In this document: positions 1-12,900 of the stretch, one piece after another
Layout of the letters: every line of letters begins with the position of its first letter
Position numbering within the stretch: the first letter of the stretch is position 1
From: Bartonella elizabethae F9251 = ATCC 49927
Lineage (GTDB): Bacteria; Pseudomonadota; Alphaproteobacteria; Rhizobiales; Rhizobiaceae
Assembly (NCBI RefSeq): GCF_000518165.1
Contig: NZ_JADB01000002.1
Span: 202,571 to 266,570 of the forward strand
DNA length: 64,000 nucleotides
Reading direction: 5' to 3'
Translations under genes and position numbers: made by a program
Notes under the pieces: generated by a model
Database searches by the model: none
What the model saw: the letters and a program-made list of their open reading frames with translations, nothing else
What the model was told of the DNA's origin: nothing

Positions 1-464
1 CAGAATATCGTGAATTTGTGGTTGTTACAGGGGGCGGACCAGGGATCATGGAAGCAGGAAATCGTGGCGCTTGTGATGTTGGTGCCCCAACGGTTGGCTT
101 GAATATTATTTTACCGCATGAGCAAGAGCCTAATTCATATGTATCTCCGCATTTGTGTTTCAATTTTCATTATTTGGGGATGCGAAAAATGCATTTTTTA
201 GTACGGGCAAAAGCATTAGCTATTTTCCCTGGAGGATTTGGGACTTTGGATGAGTTGTTTGAAACGTTAACCTTAATACAAACAGGACGTATGAAACAGG
301 TACCAATTTTATTGTTTGGCAAAGAATTTTGGAGCAATGCGGTCAATTTTGAATATTTAGCTTCGCAAGGCACAATCTCTCCTACGGATGTTAATTTGGT
401 AAAATTTGTCAATACAGCAGCAGAAGCTTTCAAAGAAATTCGTTCTTTTTACAAACTTCCTTAA
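1..464 (+). CDS. LOG-family protein (TIGR00730-type), 3' part
   Basis: The reading frame is open from base 3 and enters from outside the window, so only the C-terminal ~153 residues are seen. It shows the two hallmarks of the LOG (Lonely Guy) / lysine-decarboxylase-like Rossmann family: GGGPGIMEA near the visible start and PGGFGTLDE around visible residue 77. Family members are cytoplasmic nucleotide-binding proteins, and several are phosphoribohydrolases that release bases from nucleoside 5'-monophosphates. The substrate here cannot be read from sequence. It converges on truA with about 30 bases between the stops and no clear terminator. The GTG at 18 is internal, not the start, because conserved sequence continues upstream of it. 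Confidence 0.85.
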   Translation, partial: EYREFVVVTGGGPGIMEAGNRGACDVGAPTVGLNIILPHEQEPNSYVSPHLCFNFHYLGMRKMHFLVRAKALAIFPGGFGTLDELFETLTLIQTGRMKQVPILLFGKEFWSNAVNFEYLASQGTISPTDVNLVKFVNTAAEAFKEIRSFYKLP

Positions 465-495
465 TTGCTCTTTAAGAAGGAACTTTGCAGGATAA

Positions 496-1239
496 TTAAT
501 ATTCTACTTTTGTTAAATAAAGTCCTGAAGGGGGGGCAACAACACCACAACGTTTACGGTCTTTAGCATGAAGAGCTGCTTCAAGATCTTGAGCTGTCCA
601 ACGTCCAATCCCCACTTCCATGAGGCTTCCTGCGAATGAACGGATTTGATGATGAAGAAAAGAGCGGGCTCGCGCATAAAGGAAGATTTCTTCACCTTCT
701 CTTTGAACATCGAGGCATTCAAGGGTCCGAATAGGGCTTTTGGCTTGGCAATGTGCTGAACGGAAAGTTGTAAAATCATGTTGTCCTACAAGCTTTTGAG
801 CGGCTTCATGCATAGCTTCAGCATCAAGAGGCTTTGGCAACCACCACACACGTTTGGCATTTAAGGCTGGTGGAGAGCGACGATTGAGAATTTTAAAAAG
901 ATAATAGCGTTTGATAGCAGAAAATCGTGCATCAAAGTTATCAGGGACATTTTCTACGTTTAAGATTGAAATGGCTTCCCCCTGTTGACGTAAAAGAGCA
1001 TTAAGCGCATCCCGTACAGTATATGAAGGCCAATTTTTTATGAAATCAACATGGGCAACTTGTCCCGTAGCATGCACCCCAGCATCCGTTCGCCCCGCTG
1101 TTGTAATAGTTAATTGTTGTCCACTAAAGCGAAAAATCACCTGTTCAAGAGCTCCTTGTATTGTGTGAAGCTCTGCTTGACGCTGCCAGCCAGCATAATT
1201 TGATCCATCATATTCAAGAGTAAGTTTAAAACGTGGCAT
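496..1239 (-). CDS. truA: tRNA pseudouridine(38-40) synthase TruA
   Basis: TruA converts uridines 38-40 of the tRNA anticodon arm to pseudouridine. The 247-residue protein begins [19 protein letters not shown], typical of the family, and carries the catalytic-Asp motif GRTDAGVHA at about residues 52-60. The open frame extends 21 codons further upstream, but that stretch is hydrophobic, unlike the family, and overlaps fmt, so the ATG at 1237-1239 is preferred. It is the last gene of a def-fmt-truA set: its ATG lies one base beyond the fmt stop, suggesting translational coupling. The association with def and fmt is common in alphaproteobacteria. Confidence 0.95.
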   Translation of the reverse strand: MPRFKLTLEYDGSNYAGWQRQAELHTIQGALEQVIFRFSGQQLTITTAGRTDAGVHATGQVAHVDFIKNWPSYTVRDALNALLRQQGEAISILNVENVPDNFDARFSAIKRYYLFKILNRRSPPALNAKRVWWLPKPLDAEAMHEAAQKLVGQHDFTTFRSAHCQAKSPIRTLECLDVQREGEEIFLYARARSFLHHQIRSFAGSLMEVGIGRWTAQDLEAALHAKDRKRCGVVAPPSGLYLTKVEY

Positions 1240-1240
1240 A

Positions 1241-2170
1241 TCAAAAAACAGCAGAAATATGAGCACCTCGCAAAAAGGTTGTGCTCTCAAGGACTTTACC
1301 ACCAGATCTTTGCAGATGGGTTATTTCAAGGCGCCCTTGTCCACAATGGACAATCAAAGAATTTGGTTCTATTCGACCAATTTCAAGAGAAGGACCAGTT
1401 ATTAAACGACTTCCAAGAATTTTTATGCGTTCTTCTTGTCCCACTATATTCATGTTACACCAGCAACCAGGAAAGGGAGAGAGTGCGCGGATATATCGAT
1501 GAATAAATTCAGCAGATTTTGTCCAATCAATGCGGGTTTCTTCCTTTTTGATTTTGGCAGCATAGGTGATGCCTTCTTCTGATTGGGGGGTCAGTTTGAG
1601 TTGTCCTTTTTCTAAAATTGATAGAGCTTCTATCATAAGTTCTGCGCCGATATATGAAAGCTTGTTTGAAAGATCAGCAGTAGTGGTGCTATCAGTGATG
1701 GGAATAGAGCGTGAAAGGGCAATAGGCCCTGTATCAAGCCCTTCATCCATTTTCATAATCATCATTCCGGTTTTCTTATCCCCAGCCATAATTGCACGCT
1801 GAATAGGTGCAGCACCACGCCAGCGTGGTAAAAGCGAAGCATGGGCATTAAAACATCCAAAACGCGGTGTTTCAAGAATAGCTTTTGGTAAGAGGAGTCC
1901 ATAGGCAACCACAACAGCAGCATCAACACAAAGTGCTGCAAATTGGGCTTGCTGTTCGGCTGTTTTGAGTGTTTGAGGTGTGAATACGGGAATAGATTTT
2001 TCTTCTGCTGCATTTTGCACAGGTGAGGGAATGAGTTTAAGACCACGACGTCCTGCTGGGCGAGGAGGTTGACTATAAACGGCAACAACATCATGACCCG
2101 CATCCAACAAAGCATGCAAAACGGGAACAGAAAAACTGGGTGTTCCCATAAAACTCAACCGTAATGCCAT
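1241..2170 (-). CDS. fmt: methionyl-tRNA formyltransferase
   Basis: Fmt formylates Met-tRNAfMet using 10-formyltetrahydrofolate, making the initiator for translation. The 309-residue length is normal. The N-terminal formyltransferase domain starts [16 protein letters not shown] and contains the catalytic-region motif [18 protein letters not shown] at about residues 106-123. The C-terminal third matches the tRNA-binding domain. Its ATG overlaps the def stop by one base and truA follows at once, so the three are probably one transcript. Fmt and Def act at opposite ends of the same N-formylmethionine cycle. Confidence 0.96.
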   Translation of the reverse strand: MALRLSFMGTPSFSVPVLHALLDAGHDVVAVYSQPPRPAGRRGLKLIPSPVQNAAEEKSIPVFTPQTLKTAEQQAQFAALCVDAAVVVAYGLLLPKAILETPRFGCFNAHASLLPRWRGAAPIQRAIMAGDKKTGMMIMKMDEGLDTGPIALSRSIPITDSTTTADLSNKLSYIGAELMIEALSILEKGQLKLTPQSEEGITYAAKIKKEETRIDWTKSAEFIHRYIRALSPFPGCWCNMNIVGQEERIKILGSRLITGPSLEIGRIEPNSLIVHCGQGRLEITHLQRSGGKVLESTTFLRGAHISAVF

Positions 2171-2700
2171 TACAAAATTGCTTCCTGAGTATTTTTTTCT
2201 TTTGCGCGTTTTTTAAATTTTCGTATCACCATATCACGTTTGATTTTTGAGATATAATCAATAAAAAGACGCCCATCTAAATGATCCATTTCATGCTGTA
2301 AGCAAGTTGCCAACAGATCATCTGCTTCAATTTCTGTCTGTTTCCCTTCACGGTTTTGATAGCGAACACGCAGGCGTTTAGGACGTTCAACTTCTGCAAA
2401 ATAGTCAGGAATAGAAAGACAGCCTTCTTTGTAAATATTACGTTCTTCTGAAAGCCATAGAATTTCTGGATTGATAATGACAAGCGGATTTTTCGGTTCT
2501 TCATTTGGAGAGATATCCATAACTAACATGCGCAGTGGTATACCAATCTGAATAGCAGCAAGACCAATGCCTTTAGCACGATACATGGTCTCCAACATAT
2601 CATCTGCAAGCTTTTGGAGGGCTGCATCAAAATGCTCGATAGGTTTGGATATTTCCCGTAAAATTGGATCTGGTAAAGTAACTAAAGGTCTCATTGACAT
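2170..2700 (-). CDS. def: peptide deformylase
   Basis: This is the metal-dependent enzyme that removes the formyl group from nascent proteins. All three family motifs are present: [17 protein letters not shown] and QHEMDHLDG (the Cys and two His bind the metal, the Glu is catalytic). I chose the ATG at 2698-2700, giving 176 residues starting [18 protein letters not shown], as in homologues. The frame is open a further 12 codons upstream to 2736, but that extension has no family support. It is the first gene of the def-fmt-truA cluster and diverges from rmuC. Confidence 0.95.
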   Translation of the reverse strand: MSMRPLVTLPDPILREISKPIEHFDAALQKLADDMLETMYRAKGIGLAAIQIGIPLRMLVMDISPNEEPKNPLVIINPEILWLSEERNIYKEGCLSIPDYFAEVERPKRLRVRYQNREGKQTEIEADDLLATCLQHEMDHLDGRLFIDYISKIKRDMVIRKFKKRAKEKNTQEAIL

Positions 2701-2791
2701 AAGGTACAGATTAATCAATGCTTGTGTATGGGTCAATATTGAATAACAAATTCTTACGCTTTTTTACGATGAGGGCGTTATATTACTTCTC

Positions 2792-3976
2792 ATGTTTGAT
2801 TCGTTTTTTTCTTTTATACTTGCTGATGAGTCTTTTACGAAATTGAGTGTTCTTCTTTTATTGATACTCGTTTGCTTAGCATTTTTTATGTTAATTTATT
2901 CTCATCGGAAAAAGGCACTTTTGGAAAGTGAAGTTGCCAAGCGTGCTCGTGAGGCACAAGAGCAGATGGCTATTTTGCTCAAAACACAAGCTGAAATGCA
3001 AGGGCGCATGCAAACGATGGCGGAAATTTTTGGTCAACGGCAAGCTGAATTGAATAAATCACTCAGTGAGAAACTCAATGGCATGACAGCCAATATAGGT
3101 CAAACACTTCAGGTACAGACCAAATCTACTTATGAAAATTTGAATCGTTTGCAAGAGCGTTTAGCTGTGATTGATGCGGCACAAAATAATATTCAATCAC
3201 TAACCGGACAAGTTGTTCAGTTGCAGTCTATTTTAAGCAATAAGCAGACACGGGGGACTTTTGGTCAGGGGCGGATGGAAGCTATTATTGCCGATGCCTT
3301 ACCAACAAATGCTTATGTTTTTCAGGCAGTTCTTTCCAATGGAAAGCGCCCAGATTGTCTTATTCATATGCCCAATAAAGCACCGTCTCTGGTTGTGGAT
3401 GCTAAATTCCCTCTGGAGGCTTGGAATGCTCTGCGTAAAGCTGCATCAGAGCAAGAGCGCCAAGAGGCAGAACGCCAATTTCGTACCGATATGGAAGTCC
3501 ATATCCGTGATATTGCGCAAAAATATTTAATTCCTGGAGAAACCCATGACACCGCTTTTCTTTTTGTACCGTCGGAATCGATTTTTGCAACAATTTATGA
3601 AGATTTTGAGCCATTGGTACAAAAAGCCAATAGAGCCCATGTAATTATTGTTTCACCGTCTTTGTTGATGCTCTCTGTTCAAGTTGTTCAAACCATTATG
3701 AAAGATGCACGGATGCGTGAACAAGCGCATTTAATTCAATCAGAAGTAGCAAAATTAATGGAAGATTTTGGACGAATGGATATACGTGTTCGGGCACTAC
3801 AGAAGCACTTTCACAAAGCAGGTGAAGATATAGAAGGAATTTTAATATCGTCCTCCAAAATTATGAAACGGGCAAATCGCATTGAAACTGTCGAATTAAA
3901 AGAAAATTACTCTGAATCAACAAAAATAACAACATCGGCTCAGTCGCAAACATTGCGTTTGGTTGATGACGAATAA
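2792..3976 (+). CDS. rmuC: DNA recombination protein RmuC
   Basis: RmuC-family proteins are predicted nucleases or nuclease-associated factors that limit recombination at inverted repeats; the biochemistry is not settled. The 394-residue protein has one membrane segment at about residues 14-33, then a long Gln/Glu/Ala-rich coiled-coil stretch to about 130, then the conserved RmuC core (GTFGQGRMEAII, VDAKFPLEAW, HDTAFLFVPSE) to about residue 350. The membrane anchor plus coiled coil is the normal RmuC arrangement. It stands alone, divergent from def, with a 91-base gap from the preferred def start. Confidence 0.93.
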   Translation: MFDSFFSFILADESFTKLSVLLLLILVCLAFFMLIYSHRKKALLESEVAKRAREAQEQMAILLKTQAEMQGRMQTMAEIFGQRQAELNKSLSEKLNGMTANIGQTLQVQTKSTYENLNRLQERLAVIDAAQNNIQSLTGQVVQLQSILSNKQTRGTFGQGRMEAIIADALPTNAYVFQAVLSNGKRPDCLIHMPNKAPSLVVDAKFPLEAWNALRKAASEQERQEAERQFRTDMEVHIRDIAQKYLIPGETHDTAFLFVPSESIFATIYEDFEPLVQKANRAHVIIVSPSLLMLSVQVVQTIMKDARMREQAHLIQSEVAKLMEDFGRMDIRVRALQKHFHKAGEDIEGILISSSKIMKRANRIETVELKENYSESTKITTSAQSQTLRLVDDE

Positions 3977-4089
3977 AGCAAAGCAAGCTTCTGAACGATG
4001 ATAAGTTCAGATCATGTTCTTTATTGATTGGTAATAATTTTTTAGTATCTCTATCTTGTTTTATTTCTAAAACGAGAGGAATAGGGAAT

Positions 4090-4677
4090 ATGCGACACCT
4101 TTTGTTTTTAGGGGCACTGGTGTTTCTGCTAGGGGGGTGTGCAACAACCGCTCCCATCCACACAAACAACGCTTGCGCTATTTTAGCACAAAAAAATGGT
4201 TTTTTTGATAATTGGGGGAAGGCATCTCAAAGCGCAGAAAGACGCTATGGAATTCCTATGCCGATTATTCTTGCAACCATTAATATGGAATCAAGTTTTC
4301 GTCACAATGCACGTCCTCCACGAAAAAAACTACTTGGTTTTATTCCATGGAAGCGTCGATCGACAGCTTATGGTTATTCTCAAGCGCTTGATAGTACATG
4401 GGCAATGTATCTTCGCTCTACGGGGAGGTCTTTTGCATGGCGTACCAATTTTGCAGATGCTGCTGATTTTGTTGCTTGGTATCATCGCCAAAGTGTTCGA
4501 CGCAATGGGGTGAGGTTTGATGATGCCTATAGCCTTTATTTAAATTATCATATGGGGCATGGTGCTTATGCGCGGAGTGGTGGATATGTTAATCCTGCAC
4601 TTTCACAGGCAGCACAGCGCATGGCAAGGATGTCTAAGCTCTATGAACAGCAATTAAAAAGATGTGGATGGTATTAG
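4090..4677 (+). CDS. lipoprotein with lytic-transglycosylase-like (SLT) domain
   Basis: The ATG at 4090 is preceded by a purine-rich Shine-Dalgarno (gagaggaa) and gives a 195-residue protein with a classical lipoprotein signal: MRHLLFLGALVFLLGGC, lipobox LGGC with Cys at residue 17. The mature part contains a segment resembling the soluble lytic transglycosylase fold: NMESSF, with a candidate catalytic Glu, and YGYSQALDSTW. It is probably anchored in the outer membrane, cleaving or binding peptidoglycan. The track-length frame from 4024 would add residues that destroy the signal peptide. No exact gene name can be given. The weak point is whether it is catalytically active. Confidence 0.8.
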   Translation: MRHLLFLGALVFLLGGCATTAPIHTNNACAILAQKNGFFDNWGKASQSAERRYGIPMPIILATINMESSFRHNARPPRKKLLGFIPWKRRSTAYGYSQALDSTWAMYLRSTGRSFAWRTNFADAADFVAWYHRQSVRRNGVRFDDAYSLYLNYHMGHGAYARSGGYVNPALSQAAQRMARMSKLYEQQLKRCGWY

Positions 4678-5140
4678 GGAAGATTTTTGAAAATCTCAAT
4701 TAAGGAACTGATGGGATAAAATTAATTTGAGAGAAAAATTTCTTATGGAGTGATACGATAAAGTCGTTTGTCCGATTGTCGAATGAAATAAATTGTTATT
4801 TTTTTTAATAAACTAAAATGACAGAAAGCTTTTGCAAGACACAATGCATTTGAAGATGCTCTCGATATTTTTTCCCCTTTGTTTGAAAAATTTACAATGG
4901 ACACAATCTTCCATTTGGCGCTAGCTTTTGAATCTGGTCAAAATACTAGAGAGTGCTGAAGAAAAATTCTAAAATATAATATTGCTTTTTATTGTCATAA
5001 AAGTAGAACTTACAATCCAACAAACAATTAAAAGAGCATTATAAAAACGTTAAAATACAGGCTACACAGAACCAGAGGAAAGGTTACAAGGCACATAAAC
5101 TCCCCAAATTGATTCTTCTTAATAGAAGAGCTGGTTCTTT
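4678..5140. other. intergenic, no gene called
   Basis: This AT-rich stretch of about 460 bases lies between the lipoprotein gene and tRNA-Ala. I see no complete gene. A 45-codon open stretch at 4822-4959 (+) has coding-like composition (see findings) but has no start codon or ribosome binding site, so it may be the remnant of a lost gene. Confidence 0.5.
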
Positions 5141-5216
<76 letters not shown>

Positions 5217-5332
5217 TAAAAACAAATTATTCCCAAAAAGATAGTCTATAATTCCAATTTTTTTAAAACGATAAAAATTGAAGATCAAGAAGAATTTGCA
5301 TTCAACGGAAAAGATATTTTCTTTTACTTCTT

Positions 5333-5713
5333 CTAAGAATCGTCATCATTAGAAACGCCGCCTCCGAGAATATCGGTAACGTCATCATCCTCATCGTCCT
5401 CATCGTGAGATAAAAATGTATCATCATCATCACCAAGATCAACATCACTATCTTCCAAATCAGGCAGATCGTCATCTTTAGAACCATCATCATCCTCTTC
5501 AAGAAGCATAAAAGCAGACTTTTCAAGTGCTGTATCAAGCTCTTCAGTATCCACTTCTTCTTCATTGTTTGCTTCAGCTGCTGCAACCTCAAAATAAGAA
5601 CGCGGATAAGAGATTCCTGTATAAGGTGATACAATAGGGTCGCGATTTAGATCGTAAAATTTTTTTCCTGTTTCTGGATCAACACGTTTCGTTCCAAGTT
5701 CCTGTTTTGCCAT
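5333..5713 (-). CDS. TIGR02300 family (FYDLN acid) protein
   Basis: This small alphaproteobacterial protein of unknown function has 126 residues. The N-terminal half carries the family signature: MAKQELGTKRVDPETGKKFY, then DLNRDPIVSPYTG. From about residue 55 on it is extremely acidic, with runs of Asp and Glu and almost no basic residues. In DNA this appears as a long run of atc/tcc triplet repeats, which could slip. It diverges from aroA, an arrangement I recall from related Hyphomicrobiales, and precedes tRNA-Ala on its own strand. No biochemical role can be given. Confidence 0.9.
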   Translation of the reverse strand: MAKQELGTKRVDPETGKKFYDLNRDPIVSPYTGISYPRSYFEVAAAEANNEEEVDTEELDTALEKSAFMLLEEDDDGSKDDDLPDLEDSDVDLGDDDDTFLSHDEDDEDDDVTDILGGGVSNDDDS

Positions 5714-5878
5714 AAACCGTGCCTCTTTGATTTATTTTATTCCATTAAAAGATAAATTTTATGGTGCTTAATCGAAAAATAATGCCTTTGTCAAAGATAA
5801 ATACATTGTTCCACGTAGATTTTTTCATGACGCCCTTTAAAGCATGTGCTAAAGAATGCATAATTTCATACAATTTAG

Positions 5879-7872
<1,994 letters not shown>

Positions 7873-7881
7873 ATTCATCAA

Positions 7882-7991
7882 GGCGGCTCCCAGCCTAGCG
7901 CTAACTTTTCTTCCTTTATTCAAGGAAAAAGGCTAAGGGGCTGCCCATGTTAACACTAACCTAGCGCTCATACCTCATGAAGAATAAGGTA
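7882..7991 (+). promoter_or_regulatory. structured rpsA leader
   Basis: The gap between cmk and rpsA can fold into a long stem: 7882-7890 pairs with 7937-7945 (9 pairs, two of them G-U), a small internal loop, then AGCCT 7892-7896 with AGGCT 7930-7934, enclosing an inner hairpin TTCCTT/AAGGAA (7911-7916/7922-7927). A second small stem TACCT/AGGTA (7971-7975/7987-7991) sits just before the Shine-Dalgarno. The 9-mer CCTAGCGCT occurs twice (7894-7902 and 7960-7968). There is no T run, so a terminator is unlikely. A site for S1 autoregulation is the obvious guess, but unproven. Confidence 0.5.
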
Positions 7992-8007
7992 TATATTAGG
8001 AGTTCTT

Positions 8008-9708
8008 ATGTCACAATACAATCCCACAACAGCGGATTTTGAAGCCCTTTTAACAGAATCTTTTCAAACCAATGATCTTAATGAAGGATCTGTTGTTAAA
8101 GGTCGTGTTATTGCAATCGAAAAAGACATGGCCATTATTGATGCTGGACTTAAAGTCGAAGGACGTATTCCTCTCAAAGAATTTGGAGCTAAAGCAAAAG
8201 ATGGTTCTTTGCAAGTTGGCGATGAAGTTGAGGTTTATATTGAACGCATTGAAAATGCGATGGGCGAAGCTGTTTTATCGCGTGAAAAAGCGCGGCGCGA
8301 AGAAAGTTGGGTCCGTTTAGAGGAAAAGTTCAATGCTGGTGCGCGTGTTGAGGGCGTTATCTTTAGCCAAGTAAAAGGTGGTTTCACAGTTGATCTTGAT
8401 GGAGCGGTTGCTTTTTTGCCGCGCAGCCAAGTCGATATTCGTCCCATTCGTGATGTTTCACCTCTCATGCATAATGCACAATCTTTTGAAATTTTGAAGA
8501 TGGATCGTCGTCGTGGCAATATTGTTGTCTCACGTCGTACTGTCTTAGAAGAAAGTCGCGCTGAGCAACGTTCAGAAATTGTACAAAATCTTGAAGAAAA
8601 CCAAATCGTTGAAGGTGTGGTGAAAAATATCACAGATTATGGTGCTTTTGTTGACCTTGGTGGGATTGATGGTCTCTTACACGTTACAGATATGGCATGG
8701 CGGCGTGTAAACCACCCATCTGAAGTGCTTACAATTGGTCAAACGATTAAAGTTCAGATTATTCGCATTAATCAAGATACGCATCGTATTTCTCTTGGAA
8801 TGAAACAGCTTGAAAGTGATCCTTGGGAAAGCATCAGTGTTCGCTATCCGATTGGTAAAAAAATTACGGGTGCTGTGACCAACATTACAGATTACGGTGG
8901 TTTTGTTGAAATTGAACCAGGGATTGAAGGACTGATCCATGTTTCTGAAATGAGCTGGACAAAGAAAAATGTTCACCCAGGAAAAATTCTGTCTACATCA
9001 CAAGAAGTAGAAGTGGTTGTTCTTGAAATTGATCCTTCTAAACGGCGTATTTCTCTTGGCTTAAAGCAAACATTTGAAAATCCATGGGAAGCTTTTGCCA
9101 ATAAATTTCCTGTCAATTCACAAATTGAGGGAGAGGTTAAAAATAAAACAGAATTTGGTCTGTTTATTGGGCTTGAAGGCGATGTTGACGGTATGGTTCA
9201 TCTCTCTGATCTTGATTGGAACCGTCCTGGTGAACAAGTTATTGATACTTACAATAAAGGTGATATCGTTAAAGCTGTGGTCCTTGATGTTGACATTGAA
9301 AAAGAGCGTATTTCTCTTGGAATTAAGCAGCTTTCTAGTGATAAAGTTGGAGAAGCGGCTGCTTCTGGCGAATTGCGAAAAGGGGCTGTTGTAACCTGTG
9401 AAGTGATCGCTGTTAACGACAATGATATTGATGTGAAATTGATTGACCACAACCTTGAGACAACCATTCGGCGTGCTGATCTCGCGCGTGATCGTGATGA
9501 ACAACGTCCTGAGCGTTTTGCAATTGGGCAAAAGGTTGATGCGCGCATCACAGCATTTGATAAAAAAACACGTAAAATTTCAGTATCAATCAAAGCATTA
9601 GAAATTGCAGAGGAAAAAGAAGCTGTTGCCCAATATGGTTCTACAGATTCAGGTGCTTCTCTTGGCGATATTCTCGGTGCAGCTTTGAAAAAACAAGAAC
9701 AAGATTAA
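8008..9708 (+). CDS. rpsA: 30S ribosomal protein S1
   Basis: S1 binds mRNA on the small ribosomal subunit and helps start translation on weak or structured sites. The 566-residue protein contains a series of S1 OB-fold repeats, visible as recurring patterns such as VVKNITDYGAFVDLGGIDGL, VTNITDYGGFVEIEPGIEGL and VKNKTEFGLFIGLEGDVDGM, each followed by an RISLG-type end. Six repeats are typical of this length. The ATG follows a strong AGGAG at proper spacing. It lies 135 bases after cmk behind a structured leader and is followed by a strong terminator. Confidence 0.97.
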   Translation: MSQYNPTTADFEALLTESFQTNDLNEGSVVKGRVIAIEKDMAIIDAGLKVEGRIPLKEFGAKAKDGSLQVGDEVEVYIERIENAMGEAVLSREKARREESWVRLEEKFNAGARVEGVIFSQVKGGFTVDLDGAVAFLPRSQVDIRPIRDVSPLMHNAQSFEILKMDRRRGNIVVSRRTVLEESRAEQRSEIVQNLEENQIVEGVVKNITDYGAFVDLGGIDGLLHVTDMAWRRVNHPSEVLTIGQTIKVQIIRINQDTHRISLGMKQLESDPWESISVRYPIGKKITGAVTNITDYGGFVEIEPGIEGLIHVSEMSWTKKNVHPGKILSTSQEVEVVVLEIDPSKRRISLGLKQTFENPWEAFANKFPVNSQIEGEVKNKTEFGLFIGLEGDVDGMVHLSDLDWNRPGEQVIDTYNKGDIVKAVVLDVDIEKERISLGIKQLSSDKVGEAAASGELRKGAVVTCEVIAVNDNDIDVKLIDHNLETTIRRADLARDRDEQRPERFAIGQKVDARITAFDKKTRKISVSIKALEIAEEKEAVAQYGSTDSGASLGDILGAALKKQEQD

Positions 9709-9738
9709 TCATCAATCATTAACATTGATGGTATTATT

Positions 9739-9771
9739 AAGGTCACTCCCTAAAATGAGTGACCTTTTTAT
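9739..9771 (+). terminator. rho-independent terminator of rpsA
   Basis: A perfect 9-bp stem AAGGTCACT/AGTGACCTT (9739-9747/9758-9766) is followed by a short T-rich tail, 30 bases after the rpsA stop. Confidence 0.85.
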
Positions 9772-9940
9772 TTACTAAAAAAATTATTTTCTTATGTTTT
9801 AATTATTGCATTAAAAATTATTATAACTACTTGCAAATAAAAACAAAAAGTTTGTTTTTTGTTTATCAACGGTTCACTATTCAGATAAAATGCTTACAAT
9901 TTAAATAAAAAGCGATGTAATTGAATAATAATGGGACATT

Positions 9941-12900
9941 ATGGCGTGTACAATACCTTTCATAAAGTACTTTTTTTCTCAAAAGAAGAGAAAAGACCAT
10001 TTTATTAATAGTGATTTCGCTCTTCGTGCAATTTATAAAGTACAGGAAGATCTTTATGACCTAGGGCATGATATAGCTTCTGGAAAAGAAATTTTACTCC
10101 CTGAATATGAAGGAGTAGAAGATTTTCGCAAGAGATTGAATGAAAATGCTAAACTTATCCTTCATGCCTTTTATACCAGTGATTTTGCTGCCCGAAATGA
10201 TGAAACTATTGCGCCGTCTGCGCAATGGCTCATTGATAATCATTACACCATTGATAAAACCATACAACAACTACGCCGTAACTTTCCCAAATCCTTCATA
10301 AAGCAACTTCCTCGTTCACCACAAAAAGCAGGAATACCACGCATTTTTGCTTTAACTTGGCTTTATATTGCGCATACCGATAGCAGCTTTTCACAAGAAA
10401 CACTGACAGCTATGATCAATGGGTTTCAAGAAGTTTGTGCGCTCACAATTGGTGAATTATGGGCTCTTCCTTCAGTTATGCAAATGCTACTCATTGAAAA
10501 TGTTCGTCGTCTTTCAGTGCGTATCGAAAACGCGCGTCAGATGCGCCATCTTGCCAGTCAAGTAGCTGATAAAATTTCTCTTGTAGAAAATAAAACAAAT
10601 CTAAACTCTCTTTTTACGCAATACAAATCATTTACTGCTGACCCAACTTTTTCAGCACATTTATTCTATCGTCTGCGCAGTGCATCTATCGATTCAACCA
10701 TAGCGTTAACTTGGCTTGAAAAGCAATTAGAAAGTCAAGGCAGTAACTTGGAAAGTGCAACAGCCGATGAACACACCCGACAAGCGGCAGATGGTGTGAC
10801 AATGGGTAATATTATCTGTGCTCTTAAAGCGATAGATGATGTTGATTGGACCGTATGGTTTGAAACAGTGAGTTGTGTCGATGCTATTTTGCGTAAAAAG
10901 AGTGATTTTTCTGAAATTGATTCCCATTCACGCAGTATTTATCGACAAGTCATTGAAAAAATCTCACGCTTTTCATCTCTTAGTGAGCTGGAAGTTGCAC
11001 ACAAATCTGTAGAAATGGCAAATACCATTTTTGAAGATATGCCTCATTATTCCTCTGTTGGGTGGTATCTTGTTGGTGATGGTCGTGGCATATTTGAAAA
11101 GGCTTGTGGATATACGCCGCCTCTTCTCATAAAATGGGCACGCGCTTTTTATTGCTTAAAACTGAGAGTCATTGCCATTCCTGTCTCTTTTCTGACGCTT
11201 GCTCTTTTGCTTGCAGTCTATACCGTTTTCCAAATATCTGGCATGACACTATGGATGTCTCTTTGCTTCACTGTATTGGCGCTTTTTCCTGCTATGGATG
11301 CGGCTTTTTCCTTCTTTAATACAGTTGTTTCGTGGTTTGTTCCATCAAGACAGCTCATTGGTTATGAATATAAAGAAGGTATTCCAAAACATGCAAGGAC
11401 AATGGTTGTTGTACCTACTTTGATGACATCACGCGATGATATTGATGCGCACGTGCACAATCTTGAAGTGCACTATCTTTCCAATCCCAAAGGTGCGGTC
11501 CATTTTGCACTCATTACAGATTGGGTAGATGCACCTTTGAGAGAAACGCAAGATGATCTTGATTTGTTGCACTATGCACAAAAGGGTATTGATAAACTCA
11601 ATGGTCGTTATCATCGTGATGAATTTCCTGTTTTTTTCCTTTTACATCGCCGACGCCTTTATAATAGCGGTGAAAAATGTTGGATGGGATGGGAGCGAAA
11701 GCGGGGAAAACTTCATGAACTCAATCGGCTTTTAAGAGGCGATAAAAATACGAGTTTTTACTCTCCTGATCCAAATCTTCCGATGGATTGTCGTTTTGTT
11801 ATGACACTGGATTGTGATACACGTCTTACCCCTGAAAGTGTCACAAAACTTGTTGGAAAGCTTAATCATCCACTCAATCGTCCCATTTTTGATCCGCAAA
11901 GTGGAAAGGTTGTCAAAGGCTATAGCATTTTGCAGCCACGCATTATTCCGTCTCTGACAACAGGAAAAAAAACATCAATGTTCCAACGGGTTTTTTCGAC
12001 CAGCCGTGGTATTGATCCTTATGTTTTTGCTGTTTCTGATACTTATCAAGATCTGTTAGGAGAAGGTACTTTTATCGGTAAAGGTCTTTATCATATTGAT
12101 GCATTTGAACAAGCACTTGACGGCAAAGTTAAAGAAAATACTGTTCTCAGTCATGATCTCTTAGAAGGAGGATATGCCCGTACTGCTCTGGTCAGTAGCA
12201 TCTCAGTTATTGAGGACTACCCAACGGCTTATAATATTGATGTTATGCGTTATCATCGCTGGATTCGTGGTGATTGGCAACTTTTGCCCTATCTTTTTTG
12301 TTGCCGTCAAATAAGCTTCGTGACGCGTTGGAAAATGCAGGATAATTTGCGTCGTTCTCTTACACCACTCATGTGGTTAGTTGCAGCGTTTGCAGGATGG
12401 GCTCTTTTGCCATTAAAGAGTGCATTCATTTGGCAGATATTTTTGTTGCTTAGCACCTTTATTGCTCCCATTTTATGTGTATTAAAAACGTTTTTTTCAT
12501 CCAATATAGATCATTCTTTGCGCGGACATGTTCAATTAATTTGGAATAGAACCGCTCTTACAGGCGCTGATATATTTCTTAAGACGACTTTTCTTGCTCA
12601 TTCGGCGTATTTTATGACAGATGCGATTATTCGTACACTCTATCGTATGACAATTTCAAGACAGCATCTTCTTGAATGGAAAACCTCTGCCGCAACAAAA
12701 TCAATGTCCAATAGTTTGCGTTTTTATGTTTTTACAATGGCACCAGCATCACTTATTGGTGCTGTTGCCCTAACACTCCCTCTTTTTTTTGGTAGTTTTG
12801 CAAGCTTTATTGCTTTGCCTTTTGGGATAGCATGGTTTTTTTCACCTTTCATTGCTTGGGTTGTAAGTCGACCTTCAACATTTCAAGATAGCCTTGAACT

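Noticed and set aside
5333..5560. triplet repeat array as a CRISPR or tandem repeat element
   Set aside because: The atc/tcc repeats simply encode the Asp/Glu-rich tail of the FYDLN protein; no spacer structure.
8235..8633. 132-codon frame opposite rpsA
   Set aside because: Antisense to conserved S1 repeats; Ser/Arg/Thr-rich shadow translation.
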